Positions 35,865 to 48,330 of a DNA stretch of 64,000 nt are shown in pieces. The number at the start of each line of letters is the position of its first letter. Position 1 is the first letter of the stretch. The translations under genes were made by a program, and so were the position numbers. The notes below the pieces were generated by a model. That model had not been told where the DNA came from. It saw only the letters and a program-made list of their open reading frames with translations, and searched no databases. The stretch comes from Apostichopus parvimensis (lineage: Eukaryota > Echinodermata > Holothuroidea > Aspidochirotida > Stichopodidae). The stretch is taken from positions 17,272-81,271 of the forward strand of contig KN888954.1 in assembly GCA_000934455.1 (NCBI GenBank), in the 5' to 3' direction.

Positions 35865-36560
35865 TAATGCACAAGTTTGTCAATCGCATGCCCCAACCCC
35901 CTATACCACCTGCAAGGTCCGTCATTGTTGAGTCAATGTAAAATTAGAAGTGACTCACATATGCCTCACTTCACCTCAATTGTTTGTCATCGAGGTGACT
36001 CTTGTGTGCGTCATTTCATCCCAGTCGTTTATCAAGTGATTGGCACAGTGTATGAATGTGCGTCACTCTTGTGAGGCAGAAATTGTCAGTCAATGAAGTG
36101 ACTGTGGTGTGCGTCAATTTATATGAATTGCATGACTCACATCGGTCAAAAACCAATTGCCAGCATTAAAATTTCAAATCAAGCTGATTTAAATCATGAT
36201 TACATATATCAAAAGTAAACTAGCTTGGCAGTTAGTGAGGCTAGCCATTTTGGTGCTGTTACTATTATCCTAATGATTGATCAAATGGAAGTATTTGTAC
36301 AGTAGTGGGTAGTGGCCTAGCTGCGTTAGGCTGATGAGGCTAGACTAATCATATTACATGACATTGTGCAATATTTACATGGCATTGCAACAATCATTTC
36401 AATTGTTATGGGAAACTGCACTAATTTTGAGTTTTTTTTATATTAAGGACAAAGGCCTTCGAATTTTCTTTACACAAAAGAAAACACTTTGGCTATTAAG
36501 GAAAATTGGTCTTCTGCCACCTGTTCCCTAATCATTATTGACCTTCAAAGCCCCAAATGT
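35865..36560 (+). repeat. Direct repeat copy 2
   Basis: Second copy of the repeat at 31590-32650, same strand, ~4.3 kb downstream, so the two bracket the CACTA-like relic. The MITE-like core starts at ~35890 with CCCCCTATACCACCTGCAAGG, which is also found reversed at the right end of copy 1's core. The section between core and downstream block is shorter than in copy 1. Confidence 0.6.
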
Positions 36561-38571
36561 GTCAGCAGTGTTAAATACCACCATCGATCCCAGAAAATAC
36601 ACACACAGCTTGCTACCGTTGGTAATTAGACAATAGTGTACAGTCAGTACATACAGCAGCGGTCAATACCCACAGCACAGTATACAAACGATACAGCGAT
36701 GGACATCTCAGGTTCATCTAAATATAACAATAAAGGTTTTCACGTGTTATTACTGTGTGCATTTTATAGCGAAACGAACAAAACGTCACTTGCAAGCAAC
36801 AGAAAGTTAACTTTTTCAGACGGCCGCATGCGGTTTGGGGCGAGTCTTCAATGCCTTTAATTTATCGGAAATTGAATGTGTGATAATTCAATAACTATAT
36901 AACTTGAAGTGCTTTTGAGCTGAAATTTTCAGGATTTCTTGTTTTCTCGTATTGATGTACAAAATAACTGCGCAAGCATAATAATTTTCAGGAGTGGTCG
37001 AGCAACAGCCACCTGAAGTTTTGACATGGGCTGACCCCACTAACTGAAAAAATACCAACCCTAAACCACTAGTACATTGTATGTACTATCTCACTTATTT
37101 TATATTCACGGATCATGGCAAATTTCGTAGTAGTTGAATTTACGCCATCGAGGTCCGTTGCTGTAATACCGACAAATTGGCTTTGTTCAGCAGAAGAGTA
37201 TCAATGTTTTTGGCCTTCCTTACAGAAATCTTCTAATGTGAATCGGCTGGTCAGGGCATGAGAAAGTCCGCAAGGTTCTTGGACACGCTACACTATCCGG
37301 ATTCTTGGCAAAGCAGGTGGGTTGTGACTTAGTTGTCAGTCATTTAAAGGAAGGCGCAAGGCAAAGAAAGGATGAATTTGTGTTGAACCTGTGGTAAAGT
37401 AACTCTGTGCAAATGTATTTGACAGGTGGATGAAACCATGCATGGTTAAAACCACTAGCATTGTAACTCAGACCACCTACCTGAATACTTTAGGCTAGGC
37501 ATTAGGGTTTTCGACGATTTGAAATGACAATATGCGGCTTATGTGCCGTATGTTTTCTCCAAAATGTGCAAAGATCACCGGAAAAGCCTAAAATGCGTGA
37601 TTTGGTGCTTTCCATTTGTTATGTATTTACCATGTACCATGATATTAATAGGAAATCACAAGTTAAATTCAGTTCAAAAAATTCAGAAAATAAAATTATT
37701 TGCCTCCCTTCAGTCCCCACTTAAAGTGAACATGGTTACAAACTTGTAAACTAATTTGTAAACTAACATGTTACCGGAAACCAAACCATTATTTTGTTTG
37801 GCCTAATGAGAATAATGTCTTGGCATTTGCAACACATCTATTCTTTATGGTTTGTATAGTTAGAAAATTACAGAATAAACACTGTTTAGCATCAGCTCTA
37901 TGACGTGACGGTTACACTTTTGTCAACAATAGCTTATGGTATTCATTATATTTATATATTACTTCCACTTGTGTATTTTTTAACTTAGTAATTCAGTCGA
38001 CGAAGAAAACAATTTTTTGGTCAAAGTAATGAACATTTTGGTATTCAACTTTTTCGTGAAGAGCAGTTACATTGTAATGACTTACTTACATAAGAGATTT
38101 ACAGCCAAAGTTTAACTATATGACCAATGTGGCCATGTGCACAAATGGAGCGGACATTTGTAGAGAATTCCAAAATCAATATCTCAATAACCGGCGATGT
38201 GATACCAATAGGAGTTGCACTGTCGAGTTTGGTATTCCCTGTACTTATTTTCCAGAAACTGTATTCAGTATTGGACTATTCTTTCAATCGAATCGCCTTC
38301 GAATACAACAAAGTGTGTCTATCGGACATGGAACGGCTATTGAGTGTACATAACCATGACACTGAAATGGGTATTGCTATCAAGCACAATTGTCAGAGTG
38401 GAAACCTGAGGAGTAGTGGACGACCTAGTAGTTGTGTTGGTAGAGGGGGTTAGCGTGCACCCCTGGAAATCAATTTCTAAAGGTTGTTTGTGTATGGTGA
38501 AAAATGTGTAGAAAACGATTTGCTATGTTACAAAGTTGTCCGGATGTCCCACGTGCCATTTTGATGCAAAT
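36561..38571. other. No gene seen
   Basis: AT-rich; CAGTACATACAGCAGCGG-type short words near 36640-36700, otherwise nothing. A 108-codon open frame at 38127-38453 has no family resemblance and no splice context; I do not support it as a gene. Confidence 0.35.
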
Positions 38572-38885
38572 TAAGCCGCCATTATAGGAAAATCTATTAT
38601 TCACCATATCTCCGCCATTATTACAGATAACTGAAAAAGAATGGTCTGTAGACCCATATTTTGAGTGTCAAAGATCATTATAAGACGTGAACGCATATGT
38701 CCTTGGCATGTAACATATGCAAATTAGTGACGCCATTACCGAAAAATCTATTTTTGACCATACCGCCGCCAATATTACAGATAACTGAACAAATAAGGTG
38801 TCTAGACCTATGTTTTGAGGGTCAAAAATCATTATTAGACCAGTCTCGAAATGACCACTTGTGTCCCTGTCATGTTTACATTGTA
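38572..38885 (+). repeat. Two-unit tandem repeat of ~160 bp
   Basis: Both units contain GCCATTA, AAAATCTATT, ATTACAGATAACTGAA, TAGACC(C/T)AT, TTTTGAG and TCAAA(G/A)ATCATTAT, in this order. They differ by roughly 15-20 percent. The array lies just outside the 3' end of gene B and could be part of the element that carries it. Confidence 0.75.
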
Positions 38886-38962
38886 ATTAAAGGTGCGTGC
38901 CAGAGTTATCGAAAATTTGAATTCACGCTCTATCTCGACCGGAATTTTAGTGTTCTCCACTA

Positions 38963-41900
38963 TCAGATGCACATTTCCTCATCATCGCTTTCATCAAAAC
39001 CGTCAAAGTCAAGTTTGTCCTCTTCTCCCACATCCTCATCATCATCCTCTTCCTGATCATGATCAATAGTGTCCAGGATATCAACCAGTGACGTTGGTAG
39101 CATCGGGCCACATGACCACAACGGTTCCAACACTCCTTCGTCAGTCCTGATCCATCCCTGCCCCTGGTCGTAGGGATTAGGCTTTTCCAAGATGGGTACG
39201 TTAGCACGTTTGTACAAGCAGAGGCGGTGGTTCACAGTGGAAGTGAGTTTCTCGTTCTCGCCGACGATCTTTCGGAGCAGCTTGGCTCGGACAACCTGCA
39301 ATGAAGAATCGCGACCTTACGACCATACATCAGAGATGTGAATTGTTCCAACTGTTTCAGTACCAGAGGGTTTACGATCCAGTCATTCCCCAGTTGCTGG
39401 AACGCCTTATGAAACCTGGGGTTCTTCTCTAGCTATTTCAGGGGCCCCCACCTTCCCTTTCCCTTTGAAAGCACTAGTGCAGTCCTCTCCGCTGAACACA
39501 TAGAACCCAAAAAGAGTGGCACAGCAGTCTTCTCCCAGAGATTCTACGAGCACGGAGACGTTGATTAGTTGTCGATGTTTCCCTGATCCTGTATCCAGGT
39601 ACACAGTCAGCTTGATGGCATGAGCGTGGTAGAGAAGAATCATGAAAATATCTGTGTCGGGGGTTCTGACCACAGCGTCCTTGTAAGCAAGAGCAGCAGC
39701 GTCATGGAGGTACAACACTACTCTCGTATCAGTCTCTTCCTGGTTGCTGTAGATAGTGGGAAGCTCACGTACCTCGACCTGAAAAATAAAGGGACATTAA
39801 ACTTGAAATTAGAGGTTGCAAATTGAAAGAGTGAAATTGGTCCAATGTATGCTGTAATCATAATAACAATAATCTGGGGTTTAACTTACCTCGCCATTCA
39901 TTGAAACAAACTGATGAGCTCTCCCCTCCACGATCAGTACTGCCATCTGAGCTCTCTTAAGCCTTGAAGCTGCCCGTTGACCACTCCATACCCGCAGCAG
40001 GAGCTGGCAGAGCTGCTTCTTGTTGTCATCATTTGCAAGGAACATCTTGAAGTCGTATGGCTTTCTGGTCGCTGGTCCATCCAAAATGATCTTGGGCTTT
40101 GATATATCCCGGATGATAACTGTCAGTCGCGAACAAGAAGTGCTTCTTGGTCACCATCTGATCGAGTATCTGGAGGCATATCTCACCACAGGTCGGGGGT
40201 AGGTTGGAAAGGACATGGAGCAGCGCCATGCCATCCTGAATGAACAGGGCATCCTTGGGATATGTCAGCTCTTCCTGGGCGACATCTTCCATGAGGTAGT
40301 GCAGAATGGTGGCTTTGTTGGTCTTCGAGAAAAATCCATCTGGTGTCCCGAGGCTGGGAGGAACAGGCATCAGGCAGTACTTCATGAGTTCTTCCAACTC
40401 TATTGGTTCAACTTGGCACTGCGACTTAACAAGGAGAAGAAACGCGAGGTTGCTTTGCTCCTGATACTGTATGACCTGGAATGACGATGGGTAACATGTT
40501 GACACGGTACCGTTGATACAGATGGTACAGTGTCACATTAAAAATACATTACTCTGGTATAGAAATGCCAGCTTACCTTTCCCTGTGAGGACGTGAGGTT
40601 AACCTACTTGTTACAAGCCTCCATTGTCTTGAGTTTCTTTCTCTTGATGGGGTCGAAGAAGCTTTCTGGCGTTCCACTCTGTAGGCGTCCAATGAATTCA
40701 GTTTTCGCAACCTTGCCTACAGCGTCTGCTTGGAGAACGTCCTACTCAACATCCTTGGAAATGGGAGCACCGGAGGCCAGGGCGTAGAGCCTGTCCTTAT
40801 CTGTGATGGTAAACGGATTTGTGAAGTTCCTGACAGCAGTGAGGACGCGCTGAACAGCCATCTCACTCTTCCTGACCTCGGCCTTCTCCAACTCCCGATG
40901 TCTCCCCGCCCTTGGGCAGTCTGGATCGTCAATGAGGCCAACCATTTCCAGTGTCTTATGCCCCAAACTGACTACAGTCCCGCAAAGCCACCTGAAAAGT
41001 ATAAGACAAATTTTATTATACTACTATAAAAACACCTTCCTTTTCCATGTTTTCTGATAATCAAGTGTTACCGAATGAAATTCATGATTTACCTGTTGAT
41101 TTGGCGAAGTGCCCCTGGTATCATCGAGCGGGCCACCGCAATAGCACCCTTGGTGAGCAGGTCCTTGGCTCCAGGGTGTCTTCTCCATGTTTTTTAGATG
41201 GAGCTCCAGCCAGACTAGATATCTGTGGATAAGGAGAGACACAGATAATGTTTGGAAAAATGTATTGGATGAGCGCATTATATTTACATTACTTCTTTTC
41301 AGTTAAGCATTTCTTTTCTAAATAACTCCTGTGAATGTTCTGTAAAAGTTCCAATTTAGACTGAATAATTAATTTAAGAAACCCTTTTGTACAAACCTGG
41401 AATAGTTCTGTCCATCGAATGCGGAGAAGAGTGGCGCCATCCTTCCATTACAGTTGTGGAAAAGCTGGAGGTTGTTTGTTTTAACGGAGTAGAGAAGCAT
41501 GAAGACGAGATGACACTGGTCAACAAAGGACATCCAGAAGGTAGCCGTCTTTCCAAGATGGCCCTTGCGCACCTTCTCCTCGTAAGCTCGATACTTCTCG
41601 ATGAGGTTTAGAGCGAATGAGTCTTTGAGGGCTTCATCGAGGTTCTCTCGGTGGCAAGACTGGGTCATGTTAAGAAGTGCAGCAGGGTCATAGATAGTGA
41701 TGTTCTCCTCGGCGAATTGCTCCATCAACAGTCTTTCCATTGCTTCGCACACAGTTTTGAGGCAAAAGAGGGACTTGGTGTATGCCTTTCGACTGAGAAC
41801 ACCTTTGAGGGATCCACTTGTCACCAGCTGTGCCTCAAACAGAATCTCTTTGTATCCAGAACCCTTCATTTTGTGGCCTATGAGCATGCCGATAAAGTTC

Positions 41901-43966
41901 ATGGACGTGTGAAAGGGTCCGATCATGATCACATGATTGGCGAATTCATCTGGCCAACGTCAGATGATGGGTAGAACTTCATACAAACTCCCAGATCAAA
42001 TGTATTCAGGACCCACTTCTGACCCACCTCAGCTGTAGCCACCTCTGAGTGCTTCATGAGCTCACGAACAACTGCGCTGTCAGTTATTGGTTGATGGATA
42101 GGTGTAAAGTAGTCCACTGCTGATTTTCTGGGTGGGGGAGTTCCAGTTGCAGAAACGAATCCCCCTAGTGCGGGCACAGGCTGCATGCCACTGCTTCCAA
42201 TATACCTGCAGAATAGCCAGACATAGTACTCTTTCATCTTAGTAGTAAAGACTGCGTCATTTTCAACAGGGTGTGTGAATGACGAGCCACCCGGAAACGT
42301 TGGCCCAATACGTGTCAAATGCAAGGGCGGGAGAGTTTCTGGTGTATCAACTTTCACGCTACGCTGTTGCGACTTGTCCAATTCAGGCAGCGTTCGGACA
42401 TTTGGGCTCTGGGTTCCAGGCATGACCTCCTGCACCATTATTCCCCCAGCACTGTTGACAATGTTGTTGCCGTGCACATTCGTAGTGATTTTATTCAAGT
42501 TGTCCTACTCCCACTGACAATGAAATACCACGGTCCCCTTCTCCTGTCACGATTTGGGGCGTCAGATAAGTTGAGACTACATCTAGGGCCTTGGCCAGGG
42601 CGGTTTCCATCTCCAAAGCAAAATCGTAGGTCTGAGTGGCCAAGCGTGTTCAAAATCTTGGTGAACCGCTTGCTACGGAACAAGTGCCTCACAGTCACAC
42701 AGAGAAGTATGTGTTTTGGTAACTTCCATTTTTCCTCTGATACTGCACGGCATATGTCTTGCCCGATTGAGGATACCAGGCGCTTCATCTTTTCGCTCGT
42801 TTCCTTGTGTTCCTTGCCGTACAAAACTATGCTGAAGAACCGGACGAGGTCTGAAGGTAGAAGCTTTTCAGAACTGAGCTCCATGTCGTCGGATGTTGGC
42901 GGTCACGGTGAGCTTTGGGACTCTCTGAAAGCATGTAGAATATTCCCACGAGTGCAGCGTTTTGTTATTTGTCTGTGCTCTCGAGAGTGTAAGCTTGTGT
43001 AAGAGTATCAATAACAGTTATGTTCGAACTGTACACGAGCCAGAATGAAATGGCATAACATTTGTCATGATCGACCTTCATGAAAGATACATGATCCTTG
43101 ATTGGGTCATTATGTAGGCGTTTCTCGTTCTCATACCCATTCCGTCTCAGTTCTTCAATATACAACAAGCGCAAGGTAGATAGCCGTAGGACCTCATTCT
43201 GCTGGACGACATAAGTTTGTATGTGCTCCAGTACTGACACGAGTGCCTTCTCATGGGCGGCTGACATGTGAGCGTGTTCAGTATACTTTGGTTCTTTTGC
43301 TCTGTTAATCCCGCGCTCGTAGTTAGCGAATGCTGTTCGGAAGGATCTCAAGCATGATAGATGGTGTTTGGCCTCAACAGCAAAGAGGTCTGTGCTTTTC
43401 ACCAGTCGGTGAAGTCGTGATAGACCCATTTTTTCGGCCCGTGATTCGGTTTGCTCCCATGCAATTTCTTTGCTCTTCCACGAGGAGAATTTGTCAGGTC
43501 GCTCTGTTTTGCGATCAACACCTTTAATCTCTACTTTCTCACAGAAAATGCACTCTGGTGGGAATATGGGTCCAGCAGAGTGTCTACGTGGGGAATGCAA
43601 TAGCGAGGTTGATGCTTCTGGTTCGATCGCATCTCCCAGAAGATGCAGGTTGCCAGTAAAACGCTCATAACACTGTCGGTGATACCCAGTACTTTCCAGG
43701 TCTTCGGGGAGAGTTGGAGGGATCTGGTCACAAACTGATTGCATACGGTATGGGGACTCATGTGACTGGCGGAGACGTCGGTCCCGGATCCTATGAAGGT
43801 GCTGTAGTTTTTCACTTGCAGTTCCTTTGATTTTACTCAGGGTTGTAAAAGGGCCATGATCAGACATGGATAGCACATGAAGCATACATGTAGGTGGCGA
43901 GGGTGTTTTGCGGGAACTTTTGGTGACTGCAGGATGAGTACTCCTGTCACATTTTCGTTTGGACAT
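38963..43966 (-). pseudogene. Gene B: second, multi-exon member of the gene A family, broken
   Basis: The start is the ATG at 43966 (MSKRKCDRSTHP). Coding blocks descend through ~42.9-41.9 kb, 41.9-41.4 kb, 41.23-41.09 kb, 40.99-40.57 kb, 40.5-39.9 kb and 39.78-39.4 kb to the stop at 38963, with acceptors such as TATCCACAG and donors such as AAAG|GTAAGC. The N-terminus has Cys/His pairs (CIFC, HHLSC, YHRQC). The middle has DYFTPIHQPITD, GQKWVLNTFDLG, GPFHTSMNFIGMLIGH and GSLKGVLSRKAY, matching gene A blocks. The C-terminal part has VIQYQEQSNLAF, NQEETDTRVVLYLH, RTPDTDIFMILLYHA and FSGEDCTSAFKGKGK, and a long Asp/Glu tail ends in DDEEMCI. The frame is interrupted about half a dozen times. The acidic cluster, DTD and GEDCTS-GKGK order resembles FEN1/XPG nucleases (inference). 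Relatives are multi-copy in cnidarians, echinoderms and fish, and uncharacterised. Confidence 0.8.
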
Positions 43967-45339
43967 TGTGGCTTATGTTCACTTCTTCCACAACGGTTAC
44001 TCTGAAATGAGAAAGAGTACGCCTAGTCACCATTATTAATAAACCGACCATGATAGTAAACATTAAAATAACACTTTGTGTTATTACATGCGTTTCCATC
44101 ACTATAATAACCCTCAAACGACTATGTTTACTTAACCTTGCCTTACACTGCACTGGTCAGTGGTAGGTGGAGGTCACAACATCAGCATGGTCATAATTAT
44201 GCCGGCCAGGTATCTACATTCTTTTCATTATAATTCTTGTAACTGTAGCAACTTTATATATTGTTTGAAATAGGCCTAAAACCTTAACGGAGTTCCAATT
44301 CATGTAGTGTAGGTAAACTATCAGATTGCTTAAAGATTTAGATTCGATAGAGGAGAAAGCTGATGAAAAGGTGACAGTTCTGTATGATAATTGCAGTCAA
44401 TATTAGTTTAAAAAAATCACTAAAAGGTTACACAAATTTGGGTTCATTGGTTTTACTGGGCTGAGATGGGTAGTCAAACAATTTTTTTTTAAATTATGTT
44501 ACTGCATTTCAAATTACTAACACTACAGTAACACTACCGGCAGTAGTGAACAGTAACACTAACAGAGCTCTAACTTTGGTCTTTTTTAGCCTAACCTTCG
44601 GTACGTACGTAGTACCATTAGGCTACGATAGACCTACATTAACGCTAGGCCAAGTGGGCTACATGATGTAGGCCTAGGCTAACATTCGGTATTAGGTACA
44701 CATTTCATTGGGAGGAATCACCCCTGTCAAATAAATGTGGAAATGAACAACTTACTAATGATAATTAGCTATTGTATTAGCATTATAATTGTATATCATC
44801 TACACAGACAAAAGGAAATAACTTACACGTTCTGACGAGATGGCCGTGCCGCTGAGCGTGTGTGAATACAGCATGGCCTATACGTGAATTCACTACACGT
44901 ACTCGTACTCAGATACGGGTATAACAACTCAAGACAGAGTGAAATTAAACTGCAGGAGAAAACTAATTTTTGAACATTTTATTAACTTTACCAATGGATG
45001 CGTACATAATTTGTAGATCATACTGATATCTGTTTACTTTAAACACAGAGTGTATAATAGATGACAAATTTTTTTCAAGTAAATAAAAAGTGAGCAATTT
45101 GAAACAAATTTCTAACCGAAATATGCTACGCATTTGTGTTTAAATGATGATGAATGAGTGATTGCAAAGTAAGATGTGTATCCCAAATCATCTAGCATTA
45201 ACTTTACTCATAATTTCGTTAAAAATACTCGATTGTATCTTATTTGACCCAGAGATTTTTCTCTGGCCAACCACACAACAAAATAATTTTTCACTTCATA
45301 CAGCTGCTAATATTCTGATTTTGGTAATGCTGGCACTTT
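43967..45339. other. No gene seen
   Basis: Upstream side of gene B. AT-rich; possible 5' leader or promoter of gene B near 43970-44160, but nothing specific is visible. A TAGGCCTAGGC-type stretch lies near 44660-44700, as in other parts of the window. Confidence 0.35.
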
Positions 45340-45545
45340 CAAGGCCGTCGCCTAGGGGGGACTGGGGGACTTGCCCCCCCACCAGTTTGATTCTGGGACC
45401 ATTTTAGGGCTTTTAGGAAAATTCCGGGGTCCCCCCTGGAACCCCACCGGGGATTCGCCGCTGGACCCCCGGGCCACCGGTGCCCTAAGGCGGGCCCCTG
45501 GACCCACGCCTAATTGGGTTGGCCCCACCAACATTTCAAACGTTC
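45340..45545 (+). repeat. GC-rich dispersed repeat, copy 2
   Basis: Long runs of G and C with CCCCTGGAACCCCACCGGGG, GCTGGACCCCCGGGCCACC and GGCGGGCCCCTGGACCC. The last word is shared with 28545-28575. Reading frames on both strands here are compositional artefacts. Confidence 0.65.
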
Positions 45546-45766
45546 CGGCGCCGTTGAATAGCCTTCAATAGTGGAGCCAGGAGGGCGAAATTGCCCATAT
45601 GTTTAGTGTAGGACAGATCATTTGGAGGGGAAATATTAGTTAATCAGTCCAAAAGGAGCCCCGGGCACTGAGCCAATAACTAATTCCTACCATGGTATCC
45701 AGATTTATGGTTCGAATATATACCCATCTCATTACATACCAACTGTTTTTTTTCTTTTTCTTTCAG

Positions 45767-46590
45767 GAAGACCACAAGGTACGTTACCTCAGACAGCGAG
45801 GTAAGCGAAGTTGACTCTCCTGTGAAATCGAAGCAACGGTAGAAATCGTGCTCACAGAAGGAGTCCCCTGTCCCATCGCAGGTTGTAACAATGCCACCTT
45901 GCAGTAGACTGCACTCATCGCCGGCACCACCTACACCAACCACCGACATCCTCAGCTCAACACCTTCACTACAATCTCTTACATGCACACCAGTCAGGAT
46001 CACCCCTCTCACACCAGTCACGACCACCCCTCGCACCACAGTCGGGGCCACAGCTACCCCAACTAGTGACCCATGAGAGGCCGACCACTAACAAGGCCTT
46101 ATGGCAAAAAAAGTCCTCAGACTTCTCGAGGATATAAGAGAGACCCAAAGAGTTCATGTAGGCCTGTTGAAGAATTTGCTCAAGAAGGAAGGAAGAAAGA
46201 ACCAGTGCCCAAGATTTTACCCTACCAGATGGTGCATCTCTCCCACTGAAGACACCCGCGGAGTTGACTTCATTTGAAGAGAAGTTAGCTGACCCAGCAT
46301 TCCAAACTGGGTTGGTAAGTGCATTCATCTTTAATTGCATCATAGGCATTGCAGGTATAATTGTTAACAATAATGAAAATGATAAAGAACAGGTGAGAGA
46401 ACTTAAGACTGCATTGGTTGGATGGTGCTCATGTAACCGTCATCACAGACATGGCGAGAGCTATCGACAATGGAGACGTACAGGCCATCAATGGGCATCA
46501 CCAGATGTGGCAGTTATTTGTCTGTACTGGAAGTTACGAGCTGTGCTTCAACCAGTAATTGGATGTTCCTGCAGGCACCAGGGCTAATCA
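45767..46590 (+). pseudogene. Remnant of a DUF4806-type gene
   Basis: Begins after a strong acceptor (TTTTCTTTCAG ending at 45766). The first part reads as a Thr/Pro/Ser-rich stretch (TPTTDILSSTPSLQSLTCTP). Near 46080-46230, spread over different frames, comes KALWQKKSSDFSRI, like the linker of these proteins. At ~46215-46320 the frame reads LPDGASLPLKTPAELTSFEE, KLADPAFQTGLVSAF. The pattern 'FP-hydrophobic-PL-x-T-x-x-E-L-x-x-F-E-x-x-L' is the start of DUF4806, a short domain common in multi-copy, transposon-associated genes of insects, cnidarians and others. The end of the domain (GIAGIIV) is only partly kept. Several frame changes and stops mark it as dead. Confidence 0.45.
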
Positions 46591-47159
46591 TATTTTCTAG
46601 AAGTGGGCTACCCCTAAAGTAACTGAGAAACTAACTAATAATAACCCAATTTACCGAATTGTTAAATTTGGAGCCTTGGAGAGGTGCATGCAAACTTGAA
46701 TAATTTGCAGTCTGGCTGACAGGAGTGCCATGCGGTCGCTACCCTATTTGCATCTCTGGAAGCAGAGATTGCAGCGGCGGTACAATGGCGAGGTCCTGGG
46801 TCACATGTTCGTCCACTGGAATTATACCAAATTGACATTAACTATGCTTGCTCTCTAGGAATTGTTTGTTTTCCCTTTGCTTTCCATTGCAGGACAACTG
46901 CAGTTTGTGTCTAGACTCTAAATTTATACTCCAAACACATATTATCGAACATTGTATTCTTCATCCCTACTTTTACTAGAATTAGGAGTTGTGTGTCTGT
47001 TTTTTGCCTGAACTGAGCATCTTTGAATATTATTTTTTTCTCAGTATTCATGTCATAACATGATTTCTCAGCAGCTCAATAGTGCCACCCAGGTCACTGC
47101 AATAAACATGTGACCCTGCTACCCCTTGAATATGGATATCCCTGTGTATAATTACAAGT
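46591..47159. other. No gene seen
   Basis: Ordinary AT-rich sequence; nothing recognised. Confidence 0.35.
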
Positions 47160-47310
47160 TATTTACAGGTTCACAATTAGTACCTGAGTAGAGAGAAGCC
47201 GTGTATATAGAATGCCTAGCCCTAGAGTACAACAGAAAAGCTTTGCGATCTGTGGATTGAAACTGACAGCCTTTTGCTCAGTAGTCCAACTGAACTATCC
47301 ACATTCATGA
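47160..47310 (-). repeat. tRNA-derived SINE, copy 1 of a second family
   Basis: On the minus strand: TGGATAGTTCAGTTGGACTA (A box), then GTTTCAATCCACAG (B box), then a body with TAGGGCTAGGCATTCTA and CTTCTCTCTACTCAGGTACT. The body matches the SINE at 54955-55105 (GGGATAGGCACTCTA, CTTCTCTACATTCGGGTGCT). Only ~150 bp. Confidence 0.6.
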
Positions 47311-47939
47311 CTTGCACATCTTGTCTATAATAATCCCTGACTTGGAAATTTGTTCAGGGAACTGCGAGGCTTCGAGAGCAGACATTTTGGCATCGTGTGT
47401 ACAAACTCGCAATCTTTTTGATTATCTTTCAAAAAATCCTATGTTAAATTAAGATGACAATTACTTTGTCATACATTTGTTGTCTTTTCTTTCTTCCATG
47501 GAAACTTCCTCGCAGATTTGGGAGGCACATCATGGACGCACAGCTGGCATTGCAAACAAACTTCATTGGGTGCAATAAAAAGGTGGCATTTCGAGAAACA
47601 AAGCTGTTCCAAGTCGTACATAGTAAGTTTAAAAAAAATACCATCAAATAATTGTGGCACAGGATGGCACAAACAATTGGCAGTATTATTCAATTGTATG
47701 CAGAAGTAATGCACAGTTTGCCAGACTGATTCAGCATGATATGCTGATGTTTTGTGCAATTCAATCACTTGGCCTAATTTGCTTTTCAAAGTAGGATGCA
47801 TTGCAGAGGCATACAGAATATTGCTTCAAGTCTTCATTCTGTGAAAATGTCAAATTCCATGAAATCAAAGTCCGATTACTGGTTTCAATATTTTGTAATG
47901 TGCTTTATTGTTTTAATTGCTTAATTGTTTTTTATTGTT

Positions 47940-48330
47940 TAGTATTAGGTCGTCCGTAGGAGTAGACCTTATGGCTGCATCCTTCGTGTGTCTGCCTGTT
48001 AGTGTGTGTATGTGTGTCAAACTTTTGGTACACACGTTTTGCGTCGTTCATGTCTCATTCATCCAAACACCAAATGCAACCAAACTTGAATCATAGGTGC
48101 AGTATGGGTATTTTGATATGTTAATGAGGTCAAAGGTCACATAACAAGGGCAAAGGTCATTTGTTTTGTTCATATCTCATTCACACAAACACTGATTGCA
48201 ACCAAACTTGGATCACATGTGCAACACATATGCCTTCACATACTGTTGAGGTCACAGGTAACATAACAAGGTCAAGTAGCCTGAAATGTGTCTCATTTTA
48301 AAAGGGTAGGTCCAATTGCAAGCAAACATA
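47940..48330 (+). repeat. Dispersed repeat with AGGTCA pairs and a TG-rich head
   Basis: Starts with a TGTGTGTATGTGTGTC microsatellite-like stretch. Two related ~125-bp units follow, each with CATxTCTCATTCA, AAACACxxATTGCAACCAAAC (A/G differences), TTGGATCA or TTGAATCA and a final AGGTCA block. In the first unit this reads AGGTCAAAGGTCACATAAC. Related blocks lie at 59550-59965 and 61555-62010. Confidence 0.65.

Noticed and set aside
38697-39056. Ser-rich plus-strand frame ending in a long run of Ser
   Set aside because: Its end is the complement of the Asp/Glu tail of gene B; the rest runs through the ~160-bp tandem repeat.
45352-45571. Pro/Gly-rich frames in the GC-rich repeat
   Set aside because: Compositional; present on both strands.
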